From Strongylocentrotus droebachiensis (lineage: Eukaryota > Echinodermata > Echinoidea > Camarodonta > Strongylocentrotidae), in contig JAVYIG010000631.1 of the NCBI GenBank assembly GCA_035222895.1, positions 62,001-126,000 of the forward strand: DNA of 64,000 bases. The letters run 5' to 3'. Shown one piece after another: positions 9,902-23,900 of this stretch. The position numbers and the translations under genes were made by a program. The first letter of the stretch is position 1, and the number at the start of each line of letters is the position of its first letter. The notes beneath the pieces are model-generated. The model was not told the DNA's origin. It ran no database searches and worked only from the letters and a program-made list of their open reading frames with translations.

Positions 9902-12900
9902 GTACAAAATTGAATCATTGATTGAAGATCCTGTATTTATGCTGGTACATGATGTTGGCTTGCATATTTTGGTGTACCTGTACAAGGTACAGTAGTGATT
10001 GGGGGAAAAATCAATCAAATATATACTAATGACTAAAAATGACTTACAAATTTATTCATTAATTGTTTTTGTATCATTATTATTATTACTATTATTATTA
10101 TTATTGCAATGACGACCTTCGTCATTGCCTTGTTTTCGTTCACATTCTGCCCCATTAATATTCTCCTCCTTAGTGTTTTCCTTATCGTTATCGTCAGGAA
10201 ATCGCATTCGTTTTGCACGTAGTGTTTGTTATTCCTAGTTAGGTGCTCTCCTCATGTCCTTTTCATTTCAAATTTCATAGGCATAGTCTCTACCATCTCA
10301 TCAAGGTCACCTACTTTTTCGATTTTCGAAATCACTCACGCATAACCATCCAGGCGCCATTTTGTCCGTTTCTGGTCCATTTTAAGGCCTTTCTTTCTAC
10401 CTTCCTATCTCCACTATCCTAGATCCTACACACTTCTAACAATTTTCTCTAGATAGTCTTAGAGATGTTCTTTAATCTGCGACGTATAACCTGCCCTTCA
10501 AAATGCCATCTTTATACTCAAAATTCAAATCTGAAACCGTCTCCGTCAACAATCTCTCAAATTCTTGAAAAAATGACCCCTAAATAATCTAAAACTGCCA
10601 TAACTTTCTCATATAAATTTCGTTTTGTATTTAAATCTCACAGTATCTTTATCTCATAATTGCACATAGCCATGCCAAATTTCACGCTCTAATGGCTTTG
10701 CAAAACATAAATAGCGCCCTCTAAAGTTCTGGGAATTGGCTTTCTTTCTATGGCCGTATCTCCATTATGGCTTGGCAAATCCGTACCCTTTTTTGGATTT
10801 AGATACTTGAAGATATGCCCTTTCCAGCCATATACAAAATTATATACCCTTACACTGACTGACTTTGAGAAAAATGCCCTCCAAATTCGCCATTTTCAAG
10901 AAAATTCCAAAATAACTTCAACTTGCTCTAAAATGGCGATCTTTATACCTACATCAATGAAACTTGGCACATATATGTATCCATATACGTGAGAACTGTC
11001 TGCCAAGTTTGATAAATTTTAATGCTCTCGTTGCAAAGTTATCGCCAAAAATGATGAATTTACTATGCTTTACGTAATAGCGCGTTTGATGCGTGCAGTA
11101 TGTTTTGCGCAGATGACAATGGTTTCAAACTGACCGCACTGAAGTGCCCTTTCGAATGATACCAAGTATGGTATATGTTCACGCAGAAAATTGTGAGTAA
11201 ATCGCATTTGAACAAGGGTCACTATACGAATTCCGCCGAGTTTCCGCCCTATTATAACACGTTTCGGCCATGACGTCATTTTTAAGACTGTTATTCGGTT
11301 GTGTTAGTATGGGCGGCCGTTCGTGCCAAAGCACGCGTCGCAACATGTTCATCATGCACCAAGTCCTATTGGTTTTGCACGCAGTGCTTGCGAGCCCTTT
11401 CGAGATCCCTTCCTCTACTCCAATTCCCTTCAAAATTCGTAGGCGTAGTCTGTAGCATTCCTTCAAGGTCACTGAATTCTTCGTTCTCCGGAAACCCTCA
11501 TGCGTGACCGTCCAGGCACCATTTTCTCCGTTTCGAGCCGTTTTGGTGACCTTTCTTTCGCCCTAACTATCTCCACTATCACAGAAGCTACATACTTCTT
11601 ACATATTGCTCTGGTTAGTCCGAGAGTAGCTCCTTCGTTTGACACGTAGAAACATGGCGTCATTGCACGCACATCGTTGTGACACGATTGCATTTCTACA
11701 CTGTTAAAACAAGTATTAAAAAACTGCGGGTTAAAAAATTGTTGATTAAAAAACGCTCAACGTTGGTTAAAAATGTAGTGTTGATTAAAATTTACTTTTA
11801 ATCTTGCGTTGGTTAAAAACAGTGTTGATCAAAATTATTCCTTTTAACCTATGTTGGTTAAGTCTAAGTCGTTGGCAAAAATTGTAACCCAGCATGGATT
11901 AAAAACAAAATTCCGACAGTAATGAAAGCCCCCTTCCGGTTAAAGTTTAATCAATGTTGATTAAAGTACTGGTCACGTGATCCAACGGAACGATATCGAA
12001 GCGCGTAGCTAGCGATCGCTCGACATACAAATAAAGTACATGCAAAGTACACGCAGTTTACGCGTGCGACAAAATTAACAATGGAGGTTGTCGCGAGGAC
12101 CTGAGAAATGGGGGTTTGGACGGTCTTATCTCCGTGTTTTCAGGTAAGAAATTATTTTAATATTATCATCATCAATTCTAATAGAAGAAGTGAAATAAGG
12201 TTCTTGCTCAAATCAAAAACGATTTGTGTCCCCTAGGCTGTACGTAGCTCAACCAATAAGTAGCATTTTTCTTGCACCGTGCACCTGGCTAACGTAAGCA
12301 CACACACACTCGTCAGTCTGCAAGAATCTTCAACCGTGAAGGATGCAGACCCAATTAAAGAAGGAGAAGTGTAGGCCTATTACAGATCACCTACCCAAAT
12401 TGCATGCATGAATAATAATCTTATTTTTTAAATCTAATTGTATCTAATTGTTTGAAACAATTAAATATAAAATAAGATGTCATCATGAAGTGAAACGTCT
12501 TCATGCATGCAATTTGGGTAGGTCATCCGTTGCACTTACTGGCTGAGCTGCAACCTACGGGCCGGGACACAAAGCGTTTTTAATTTGAGCAAGAACCTTA
12601 TTTCACTTCTTCCTTCCAATCTTAGCATTGATGATAATCATATTAAACCATTTCTTATCTGCAAACACGAGGATAAGACCTCAAAACCCCCGTAAGTTTA
12701 ACCAACAGTGGTTATAACTGTAATCAACAACCCACTAAAGTTTAACCAACATCGTGTGAATCAAAAAATAATTAACCTACAATGGTTACAATTTTAACCA
12801 ACGACCCATGTAAGTTTAACCAACAACATGTGAATCAGCCCCAAACAAAGCATAAATAACCAACAAAAGATTAAAGTTTTAATCAACAAATGGTTAAAGT

Positions 12901-14906
12901 TTAATCAACACCATTTTAACCAACATTGAGCAAATTTTTTTAACCAATAATTGATTAAAATTGTTAATCAACCACAGGTTAAAGTTTTAATCAACAGGCT
13001 GTTGGTTAAAGTTTAACCAACGATTGTGTGATTCACCTGGTAATCCGTGGTTGATTAAAATTTTAACCAACTTGATTAAAAATTGTAATACTTGTTCTAA
13101 CAGTGTAGTATTCTCCTTTTCCTTATCCTTATCCTTATCGTCCAAAAATCCCATTCGTTTTGCACGTAGTGCTTGTTATTCCTAGTTAGGTACTTTCCTC
13201 AAGTCCTTTTCCTTTCAAATTTCGTAGGCATCATCTCTAGCATCTCATCAAGGTCACCTACTTTTTCGATTTTCGAAATCACTCATGCATGACCATCCAG
13301 GCGCCATTTTGTCCGTTTCTGGTCCATTTTAAGGCCTTTCTTTCTTCCTTCCTATCTCCACTATCCTAGATCCTACAAACTTCTAACAAATTCCTTTAGA
13401 TAGTCTAAGAGATGTTCTTTAATCTGCGATGCATAACTTGCCCTTCAAAATGCCATCTTCATACTCAAAATTCAAATCTGAAACCGTCTCCGTCAACAAT
13501 CTCTCAAATTCTTGAAAAATTGACCCCTAAATAATCTGAAACTGCCATAACTTTCTCATATAAATTCTGTTTTGTACTTAAATCACACAGTATCTTTATC
13601 TCATAATTGCACATAGCCATGACAAATTTCACGCTCCAATGGCTTTGCAAAACATAAATAGCGCCCTCTAAAGTTCTGGAAATTGGCTTTCTCTCTGTGG
13701 CCATATCTCCATTATGGCTTGGCAGACCCGTACCTATTTTTGGATTTAGATACTTGAGGATATGCCCTTTCCAGCCATATACAAAATTATATGCCCTATC
13801 ACTGACCAAATTTGCGAAAATTGCCCTCCAAATTCGCCATTTTCAAGAAAATTCCGAAATCAACTTCAACTTGCTCTAAAATGGCGATCTTTATACCTAC
13901 GTCGTTGAAACTTGGCAGACATATGTATCCATATACGTGACAACTGTCTGCTAAGTTAAATAAATTGTAATGCCCTCGTCGCAAAGTTATCGCCAAAAAT
14001 GATGAATTTACTATGCATTACGTAATAGCGCCTTTAATGCGCGCAGTACATTGCGTGCGGATGACAATGGTGTCAAACTGACCGCAATGAAATGCCCTTT
14101 CGAATGATACCAAGTATGGTATATGTTTACACAGAAAATTGTGAGTAAATCGCATTTGAACAAGGGTCACTATACGAATTCCGCCCGATTATAACACATA
14201 TCGGCCATGACGTCATTTTTTTCAGACTACTTTTTGCCCCCTAAACATCCTTTTTTTTCCTTGAAAATTTGCAATGACATTCCGAGATGCAATACGCAGG
14301 GCACCTCGTGGCCGGATTTTTGAAATTGGTCAAGGGGGCCATTTAAGACGCCATTTTGTCCTTTAAATCTATTTTACATCACATGTTTCGATAGGATTAT
14401 CATAGAAAAAAGAGAGTAGTTTACAATAACGACCATGAAAATCTCTTTCCAATGATACCATATATGGCCCATGAAGAGACATAAAGAGAGAGAGAAAAAA
14501 CAATTTAACTCCGGTCATAATAAAGATCCTCTACGTTTTTCGCCCATGCATTACACGCATTGTCTATGGGGCAAATCGGGTTCACGCTTTTGACCCCTAG
14601 AACGATCTTGATTGCAATGACGAACATGCAACTAATCCCATTTGTTTTTGCACGCAGTGCTTGCGAGCCCTTTCTAGGTTGTTTCCCCTATCCCAATTTC
14701 TTTCAAACATCGTAGGCATATATAGTCACTACCATCCCATCAAGGTCACTATTGAGGCCTTTCTTTCGCCCTACCTGTCTCCAATATTACAGAAGCTAAA
14801 TACTTCGTGCAAATTGCTCTGGATAGTCCGAGAGAAGCTCTTTCGTTCGACACGTAGAAACACGGCGTCATTGCACGCACATCGTTGTGACACGATTGCA
14901 TTTCTA

Positions 14907-14951
<45 letters not shown>

Positions 14952-17900
14952 TTATTTGTATTCATTTATATATTTATTTTTATTCATTTATTTGTCTTTT
15001 TTGTGGGGGGGGGGGGTAGTACTCTGGACTTTGCTGATTAATCAAAACAATGTTCTTATTTTGTCATAACCCTCAAAACCTTCAAGGCTTGCAGTGAAAA
15101 TGCTATTCTGCAATTGTACTGCCATAACACATGTACATGTATATGAATGAATATTTATTTGTTCTGAGACTAGTTTTTCTTTCATATTGAAATTCAAAAT
15201 GGGTTCATAAATGTGTGATGCAGTTTGATGCCATGGTATATGTATGTGAAATATACAAGTTTGTGAAGTATACAAGTTTGTGAAGTATACAAGTTTGTGA
15301 AGTATACAAGTTTGTGAAGTATACAAGTTTGTGAAGTATACAAGTTTGTGAAGTATACAAGTTTGTGAAGTATACAAGTATGTGAAGTATACAAGTTTGT
15401 GAAGTATACAAGTTTGTGAAGTATACAAGTTTGTGAAGTATACAAGTATGTGAAGTATACAAGTTTGTGAAGTATACAAGTATGTGAAGTATACAAGTTT
15501 GTGAAGTATACAAGTTTGTGAAGTATACAAGTTTGTGAAGTATACAAGTTTGTGAAGTATACAAGTTTGTGAAGTATACAAGTTTGTGAAGTATACAAGT
15601 TTGTGAAGTATACAAGTTTGTGAAGTATACAAGTTTGTGAAGTATACAAGTTTGTAAACTTGGGGTCAAGTAAGATTTAGAATTGAATTACTTTATAGTG
15701 AATAAATATTATTTTGTAATAATCTTAAAGTGATCTAGATTACATTCATGACAACCTATTATTCCCATGTATTTAGATATCACAGGAGGACTGAATTACA
15801 CCTTAAATGCCACAACTCCAGGAGGCAAACTTTATTTCTACTCAAAGCAGAGCTGGGCTGAAGCAGAAAGCAACACAGATTGTGCACATAAGTTTATCAA
15901 GGCTGAATATAGTGGTGAGATGTAGAAATGAAATCGTAATCTGATGATTTTGGGCAAGGCCAAGGCATTTTGTCCCATAGTATACAAATAATACACAGCA
16001 GCGAGGGCATTAGTAAGAATTACCCACACAAGGTACCTTTGGAACAGTCTTAACACGCCCGAGTCGATAGCCGAGGGTGTTTGGACTGTTTTGAAGGTAC
16101 AGAGTGTGGGTAATGCTAATTTTACTAATGCCTGAACAAAATGATGTGTATTATTTGTTTTAAAGGTTATGTTTTATTTGTTTTATAAAATGATGTTTTA
16201 AAACATAATTTTACTAATGATCGGTCATTATCATTTGATAATGACCGGTCGTTATAATCTTATAATATCCATTAATGACACTACATTTTCTCATATACCA
16301 TAAATCTTACTTTCATTTATTTATTCATTCAATAATTTATTTATATGTTTATTCATTGCAATCAAAGGTTTGATTTCATCAAATACAAATAATAGCCCAA
16401 AGCAATACATAACAAACTTGCAGTGTTAGTGTTTACATAATAAACTTATTAAAGTGTGTGGCACATTGAAGAGAAAATCCAGCCTTGAAAGCAAATTACA
16501 TTAGAGAACTGCAGGAAAATCAGAGAAGTGGACGGGTGAAGTTTGAATGAAATCATACCCCAAGAAATGAGAAGGTTATAAATTGTTAAAAATTGTATTC
16601 ACTATAGGTGTCGTCTCTGTGATGTAGTGGAGGACAACTTTCCAATTTTTTCCAATACACAAAATGGTTATAAACTTATAATGTCATTTTCCCCCAAAAA
16701 TGTATGAATCTGGAGGGTCTTTTCTCTTGACAGGAACTATGATAATATGTTGTCCACAGTGTTATAGCTAGAGACTTTTTTAGTGGTGGGGGCGACTTCA
16801 TCAACACCATTTAAATCTTGAATCCTAAATGTGCTTTCATACAAATGAATGTACATGTATTACAAGGCCCAAGTAAATTAGATGCTAGAACTAGATGTCA
16901 GTAATATTCCATAAAACATAAAAACTAGGTGAGGTTGGTATATTTTTAGCAAGTTAGGATCAAATAATAAAGAGAGCTTAGATCTATGTTAAAAATGACT
17001 TAGATTTATAATACAATACAATACAATAAAGTCATTTCTATAGCGCTCTTAGACCCCGTTCTCACTCACTTTGAGAGCGCTCCAAGTTAGACCGCTCCAG
17101 ACCGCTCCAGAGGAACGGGTCTTGAGGAACGGTTTGCGAGCGTTCATACTCCGAGCAGTTTTTATGGCTCAAACCGCTCCACGAGTCAAAGTGGTCTTGT
17201 TGCTATGGCAGCTCAGGTAGGCGGGTCAATTTTTTTTGCGCATGGAATCCAAACCGTATGTACCGTACTACATGTTTCGCACGCAACGTCACTAGCTCAC
17301 TTCCGCTCAAAGTACGCTTTCCGTTCACATTGCACGTTAGAGCGCTCTGGAGCGCTCTTAATAAGACCCGCTCCTCAAGACCACCCCGGAAGGTGGACTT
17401 CTGGAGCGGTCCAGAAGTCCGCTTCCTGGACCACTTTGAGCGTTCTCACTCACCTAAGAACCGCTCCTGAGGAGCGGGTCTTAGTTAGAGCGCTCCAACG
17501 AAGTGAGTGAGAACGGGGTCTTACAAACTAACTGTTTTATAATAAAAGTTAAAGTTGATTTGGAGTGGTGGTACTAATATTCGTCTTTCTCAACGGTCTT
17601 TCGTTGTAATATGCACCACATTTTATTTACATCATCTCTAATATTAACTGTAGATATCATTCTTTATATGATTAAGTTGATCATGTCAAATTTATTATAG
17701 AATTTGCCTTGTGTAGCCTTCCGTTCAACAAAACGCTTTGATATCTGTGAGGCCCTGCTGTATTTTTTATTTGAAAATTTAAATTCGATCATATTTTGTT
17801 TAAACAGTCAATCTGGTCCAAAAAGGAGGAAATCACACTACACTGCAGCTCAAACACACAGGTCGCTGGCGAGTGATGTATGGAGACTCGTATACCTGTA

Positions 17901-20900
17901 GTCCTGTTTTACCACAAGAGAATCCAGTCTATATCAGTTATGATATTCGTCTGTTTAACTTGGATTCATTTGGCAAGCCGCTCAGTCATTTTGAATGCCA
18001 GGACAAAGGTTAGTTATAATACAGTAAATGGTGGTATTGACAACGATTCATGAAATCGATTTAAAAAAAGGTAATATTAACAATAATTATGATATTGTTT
18101 ATTATATTTTTGATCAATGAAATCTTGCTCAGTGATTGGTCAACAGAGCATCATGTGATCCAACAATAACATTGCTATGATGTAACCGTGACGTCATCCA
18201 TGGTATAGTGCACTATACCATAGCACTATACCATGGATGACGTCATAGATATGCGATCGATCAAGATCAATGTGCTATCGGTCGCGGTATATTGGGGATG
18301 GAACAAACTATCATGGCCGACAGGCAGAGGTGGTCTTAGTACTACATGTATCTTCTCCAGCTTAAGCTGAGATCACCAAGGCAATTATAGTTTGTCCAGT
18401 CATCAGAATATAGAAGACCTGTGATGATTTGCTTTATATTCCAAATCAACAATACTTTTAGGTCTAGATCTAACATTAAAATTAAATTGGTTAATGTTTT
18501 ATACCTGATTATACAACCTACTCCCAGATCCTAATCAAATGATTGGTCATGCGCGGTCACATGTGATTCATTTACTGAGCCTATATTGCACTTGTTTTCA
18601 GAGCACAGTAGTGCGCGTAGAGGTTAGAGCCCTTAATACTGCATGAGCATGAGCCTATTATTGCGCAGCACTATGCGTAAATGGGTACAGAGGTAATTAG
18701 TGCGCTTGCTACATGTATATCTATAGCTATGTGTGCGAACTAAATTAAGCCTTATTAAACTTGAGATTTATATGCAGCCTAAAGGGCTATCACATTATGT
18801 GAGAATTTTCATGATTACTTTGACTGCCAAGATATGCCTGAACGGCAAGATTTAAAATTATATATGGGAAACAATTATTTTCGGGAACTGGCAGGTAAAA
18901 CAAAGAACCTTTTTTGGAAAGAAATGTTCATGGCTTATAGTACGCTCTTGTCCATGCATTATGATAACATTTCTTGCCAACCCTTATGGAATAATGATTA
19001 TATTAAAATAGGCAATAGCTCAATATATAATAAAAAATTGTGTCAAAAGGGAGTTTGTTTTGTTAACGATATTTTAGACACAAATGGTGATTTTTTCTCT
19101 CTGGAACACTTTCAAGAAAAGTATAATATTCAAATAAATTTTCTTTTTTATCGTGGATTATGCGATGCAATTAGACAAGGGTTTAACAATTGTACTATTT
19201 TTAACAAGGTGCCGCAACCTCTTTTCCCAGATACAATGGCATTTGTTATGAAACATATTAAAGGATGTTCACATATCTATGCAATTTTATTAAAGAGAAG
19301 AAAAGGACAATGTAAAAGTTTTCTTAAATGGAAATCACCATTTGTGTCTAAAATATCGTTAACAAAACGAACTCCCTTTTGACACATTTTTTATTATATA
19401 TTGAGCTATTGCCTATTTTAATCGTTTTGTTAACGATATTTTAGACACAAATGGTGATTTTTTCTCTCTGGAACACTTTCAAGAAAAGTATAATATTCAA
19501 ATAAATTTTCTTTTTTATCGTGGATTATGCGATGCAATTAGACAAGGGTTTAACAATTGTACTATTTTTAACAAGGTGCCGCAACCTCTTTTCCCAGATA
19601 CAATGGCATTTGTTATGAAACATATTAAAGGATGTTCACATATCTATGCAATTTTATTAAAGAGAAGAAAAGGACAATGTAAAAGTTTTCTTAAATGGAA
19701 ATGCATTTTCGACCTGAATGATAAGAGTTGGGAAACATATTGTTCTATTGGATTTAATTGTACCATTGATGTGGGCTTACGATGGTTTCAGTTTAAAGTC
19801 TTGCAACGCATATTATATACGAACGATCTACTGTTAAAAATGAATTTAGTCCCAAGAAAAGAATGTACATTTTGTAATGAACAGATTGAAACAGTTATAC
19901 ATCTGCTATGTGATTGTACGCATGTTAAAAATATTTGGGGTAGGTTAGAACACTGGATTAATACTGGAACCGGAAATAAATTAACATTTTCATTACAAGA
20001 TAAATTATTTGGTTTAAAAGGTTCAAATAATTATGCATTGAATTGTATACTGATTGTGGTGCGACAGATGGTGTATACTTGCAAAATAAAGAAACAATTG
20101 CCCGACTTTGATAATATTAGAGTTTCGATTATAAATTACTTCAAAAACGAAAAGTATATTGCAAATTCGAATTGTAGAAATAATAAATTCACAAGAAAAT
20201 GGTTTCAATTCAGGAATTTGTTTCCTTAAAATGATATTTTTTCTGTATTTGTTTTTCTTTCCATGAGTGTTAGAAATGAATTATTGATTTGTTATTTTGT
20301 GTTAACTCAACAGTTCATCAATACTTGTATCTTGAAAAGCCAATTTTATTTTATTTATGTTATTATGTAAATTACCTTGAATATATATTTTTGTATGTGT
20401 TTCAAATGAAAATCAATAAAATCCCTGTGGAGGGAAAAATATGGAATAAAAAAGAAAAAAGATATGCATTCTATCATCTGTCATGTGACCTCATTTAGAC
20501 CAATGATATTGCAGGATTTGTGGTATATGGAATAAAATTAATATTCTATCTCGGAAGGACAGTAGGCCTTCTGCCACTTTTGGGTAGGCCTAAGTCTAAT
20601 TTACAGGAGAATGTTAATGTCCAATTTTCTAAACTTGTACATTTACATACCGGTACACGCTGTATATATCCTGTTTCTTGTTTCCTGTAAAACCCCCTTT
20701 TTCCTTGTGCTCCCTCCCCCTCTCTTGCTTTCTCTCTCCTTCTATCTCTTTACCATATTTCTTGACTTTCCCTCAATCTATCTCCACTCAACATTCTCCC
20801 ACTTGTTACCTCATTTTCCTTTCAACGGCAGTAATCAATACTTGGACAATTTAATGATTTGTCAATTGCATGTTTGATCATACCATATGTTTATAATTAG

Positions 20901-23900
20901 TTACACTTTACAATATTGCATTCAGTAATTTATATTTATTCTTTGTTTTTTTGTCTTTTTTTGTCCAGGTCTGCTGACATACTATGAGCTTCTAACATTT
21001 GTGTATTTTGTCCTGGGTTGTATCTGTTCTCCTAAAGTATATGAAACACTCAAGACAAGAGGGCCAATGCACGAGGTAAGTCTCATTTTGTTAAATTGAT
21101 TGTGGAAATTGCCTTGTGCTTTATTAATTGTAACATTATGTACTGGGGATGTGGATCTTAAGTCAGATGGCTCATTCAGTTTACCAAAAGCTTCAATCGA
21201 TTTTACTTGATTGTTTACTAATTTATCCCCGTACTGGAGCTTTGTAAAAATACTCTTTGTGGTCTAAACATCCAACTTTGGTGGAATTAGGGATTTATGT
21301 ATAATACAAGTCTCCAAGTCAGCAAACCTCATGAGGTTTCATAAGGTTAATATTTATTGTCCATTTAGTGATGAACATTCATGGTATTGACACCACATTC
21401 ATGGTGGTTCATGGTTTTTTGGACGCCCCCTCTGATTGAAGGGGTGTTTGCAACAATTAAAAAAAAAAACCTCTGAAATATTGTGAATTATGATAAAATC
21501 TTTTGAATAAATGAGGTGTGCTTAGTTTATGTGGTAGTGGCAGGCAACTCAAAACCTAAGCATGATATTTGACTTTGGCCCTCCGCTTATATTTGCATTT
21601 GATATATCCACGTTGCATAAATAGAAAGTTAACTAGATTATTCATACCCCTTGTAAATTTGATGTATTTTGGTTTTTTTGTAACTTAAGAATGAAAGATG
21701 AAGGGTCTTTGTTGAATACCTTAAGATTCTAGCTTTAATATGTCACATTCTCAAGAATGTAATATTTGGCAAACAACAACATTTGAAGGGACACAGGAAA
21801 ATGACTTGAGATTGTCTTCAAATCCCAGAGCCGGCTTTTGAGGTTGCAGTGCTTTACGTAAGAGTAGTTAGTCATAAAAGTGAAGTCCACTCGGGGTGAT
21901 TGAAAGACACCTATTATTGAACAAACAACAAAATGGTGTCCAAGTCCCTGTGAGAATACACAGTTATGGGAGGTTAATAGTTTGAATGTTGTCTTTGTTC
22001 TTGCAGGTTATGAGCATGCTGGCCTCAGTACTGTCCTTCCAGGCTCTTGGTGCTTTCTCCATGTTACTCAATCTCTACAGATACTCCCAAGATGGTTCAG
22101 GATCTTCTCTTATGGAAAATCTAGCGGAATGTAAGTCAATCATTTATAGGACAAATGAGAAATTTATTCAACTATGTGAATGAGTGCTTTTATTTTTCAG
22201 TTGCTTGATCTATCTATTGAATATTTCATGTGAGAGTTCTTTTTCTTTGTCAGAGTATGCATGAATCTAGTCTAAGATAATGGGAAAATTTGGCGGCATA
22301 ATCATCAAGCAGAATGACTGTGACTTCAATTGGATTGTAGCATGTTTAAAATTTAAATCTTGACCTGACCTCTAGTGCTTAGGTATTATATTTTTAGTAT
22401 AAATGTCTCACTTATTGTACATTATGATTTTACTGGGCTGTCAAGTACCAGCATCAGTGTTAGATCATGCTAATATTAATTTGGATTTTTTAATTTTATT
22501 ATTGAATATCTTGTAGTGTTAGACATCGTAGCTCAGTTTATGATGCTGTATATGATGGTGAGTCTGTCATTGGGATGGACATTGACTTCAACCAAGACAC
22601 AACTCAATGCTCATGTATGGAAGACATCTTTATTAGCCAAGATAGCAGCAGGTATAACTGCTTTACAGGTATGTCCAAACATAGAACCAATAATCATCCT
22701 ATTTTTTTTTCAATTTAAATCAAGGCATACACAAAATAAATTGGAAGGACCCCTTAGCTTATTAGGAGGGGCCCTTGTACAAATATATAAAGAAAATGAG
22801 GTTAAATTAACTGAAGGTTTATAATTATGATTGCAGCATGAGCTGAATCCAGGATTTTGTTCTGAATCTGAGACAAAGATACCAAACCTCTATATAGCAA
22901 ACAATGCCTAACCGGTGACCATTGGTCTCCCATGATCCTCTTTTTCTTATGTTATTTGAGAGCTGATTTGATGAGATAACCACCTGTCAGTGACCATGAA
23001 GGAAGGTCTAATCCCTCCTGGCCAAACTAGTGCAGTGGAGCTTTAAGAAGTATGAATGGATAAGATAAAGGAAGCTAAAAGTATATCTGTATTTATTGCT
23101 ATTCTTTGATTGTGCAGTACCTATCATGAAGTTGCAATCTAACACCTTAGTTCTTCTTTTGTTTTCCATTGCAGTGCTTTTCTATCTTACTGGAGCAGTT
23201 TCTTTTCACCCAACACTCTGCATACCACAGTCATCAGAGTCTGTTGGGTGTAGTTACCATCTTGGGCCGGGTTTCTTTGGCCCTCATCTTTGCTCATAAC
23301 CTCCATAAAGTAGTATCCAAGGAGAAGAGTATAGTCAGAAGAGAATTCTACACTAACTTTGCCAAGGTACACTCACATTAGGCCTAACAAAAAAGATGTT
23401 GTTTTGCCCTTTGTGACTGACCCACAAATCTTGAAATCTACGGTCGGCTTTTAAAAAAGATTGTTTTTATATATTAATTTTGTTACTGTTTTTGAGAGAA
23501 AACAAATATTAAAGCATTCAAAACTGAGAAATATCAGCCCAAAGAGGGAGGGGAAAAAGAAGAAAAAAAGATTTCTGCCCGACCGACCCATGTTTTGGCA
23601 CCAAAAGGGCAATACAAAATCTTTTTTTTAAAGGCCCTATCACATCTTCATTCTTTTAATTAAATGTAATGTTAATTGTTATTGTATAATTGTGTAAAGT
23701 GGGGGCACGCTACAAGAGTCCTATCTCGCACCCCGGGGCAACGTGTCTGACACGGCCGGTTGTAGCAACTACTCCGAAGATCAAGATACAGATCTAAGGA
23801 GACACGAACAAACAAAATCTTCTGTTTGGAGCCAGAAGGGAGAAGGGCAGTAGTTCATATACACAGAGTGAACAATGCCCTTCTGGCTCTGACTCTGAAC

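Noticed and set aside
15042-15669. Three long minus-strand open frames of the type LHKLVYFTNLYTSQTCI
   Set aside because: They are the three phases of the 17-bp minisatellite, which lacks stops on that strand; there is no start context or homology.
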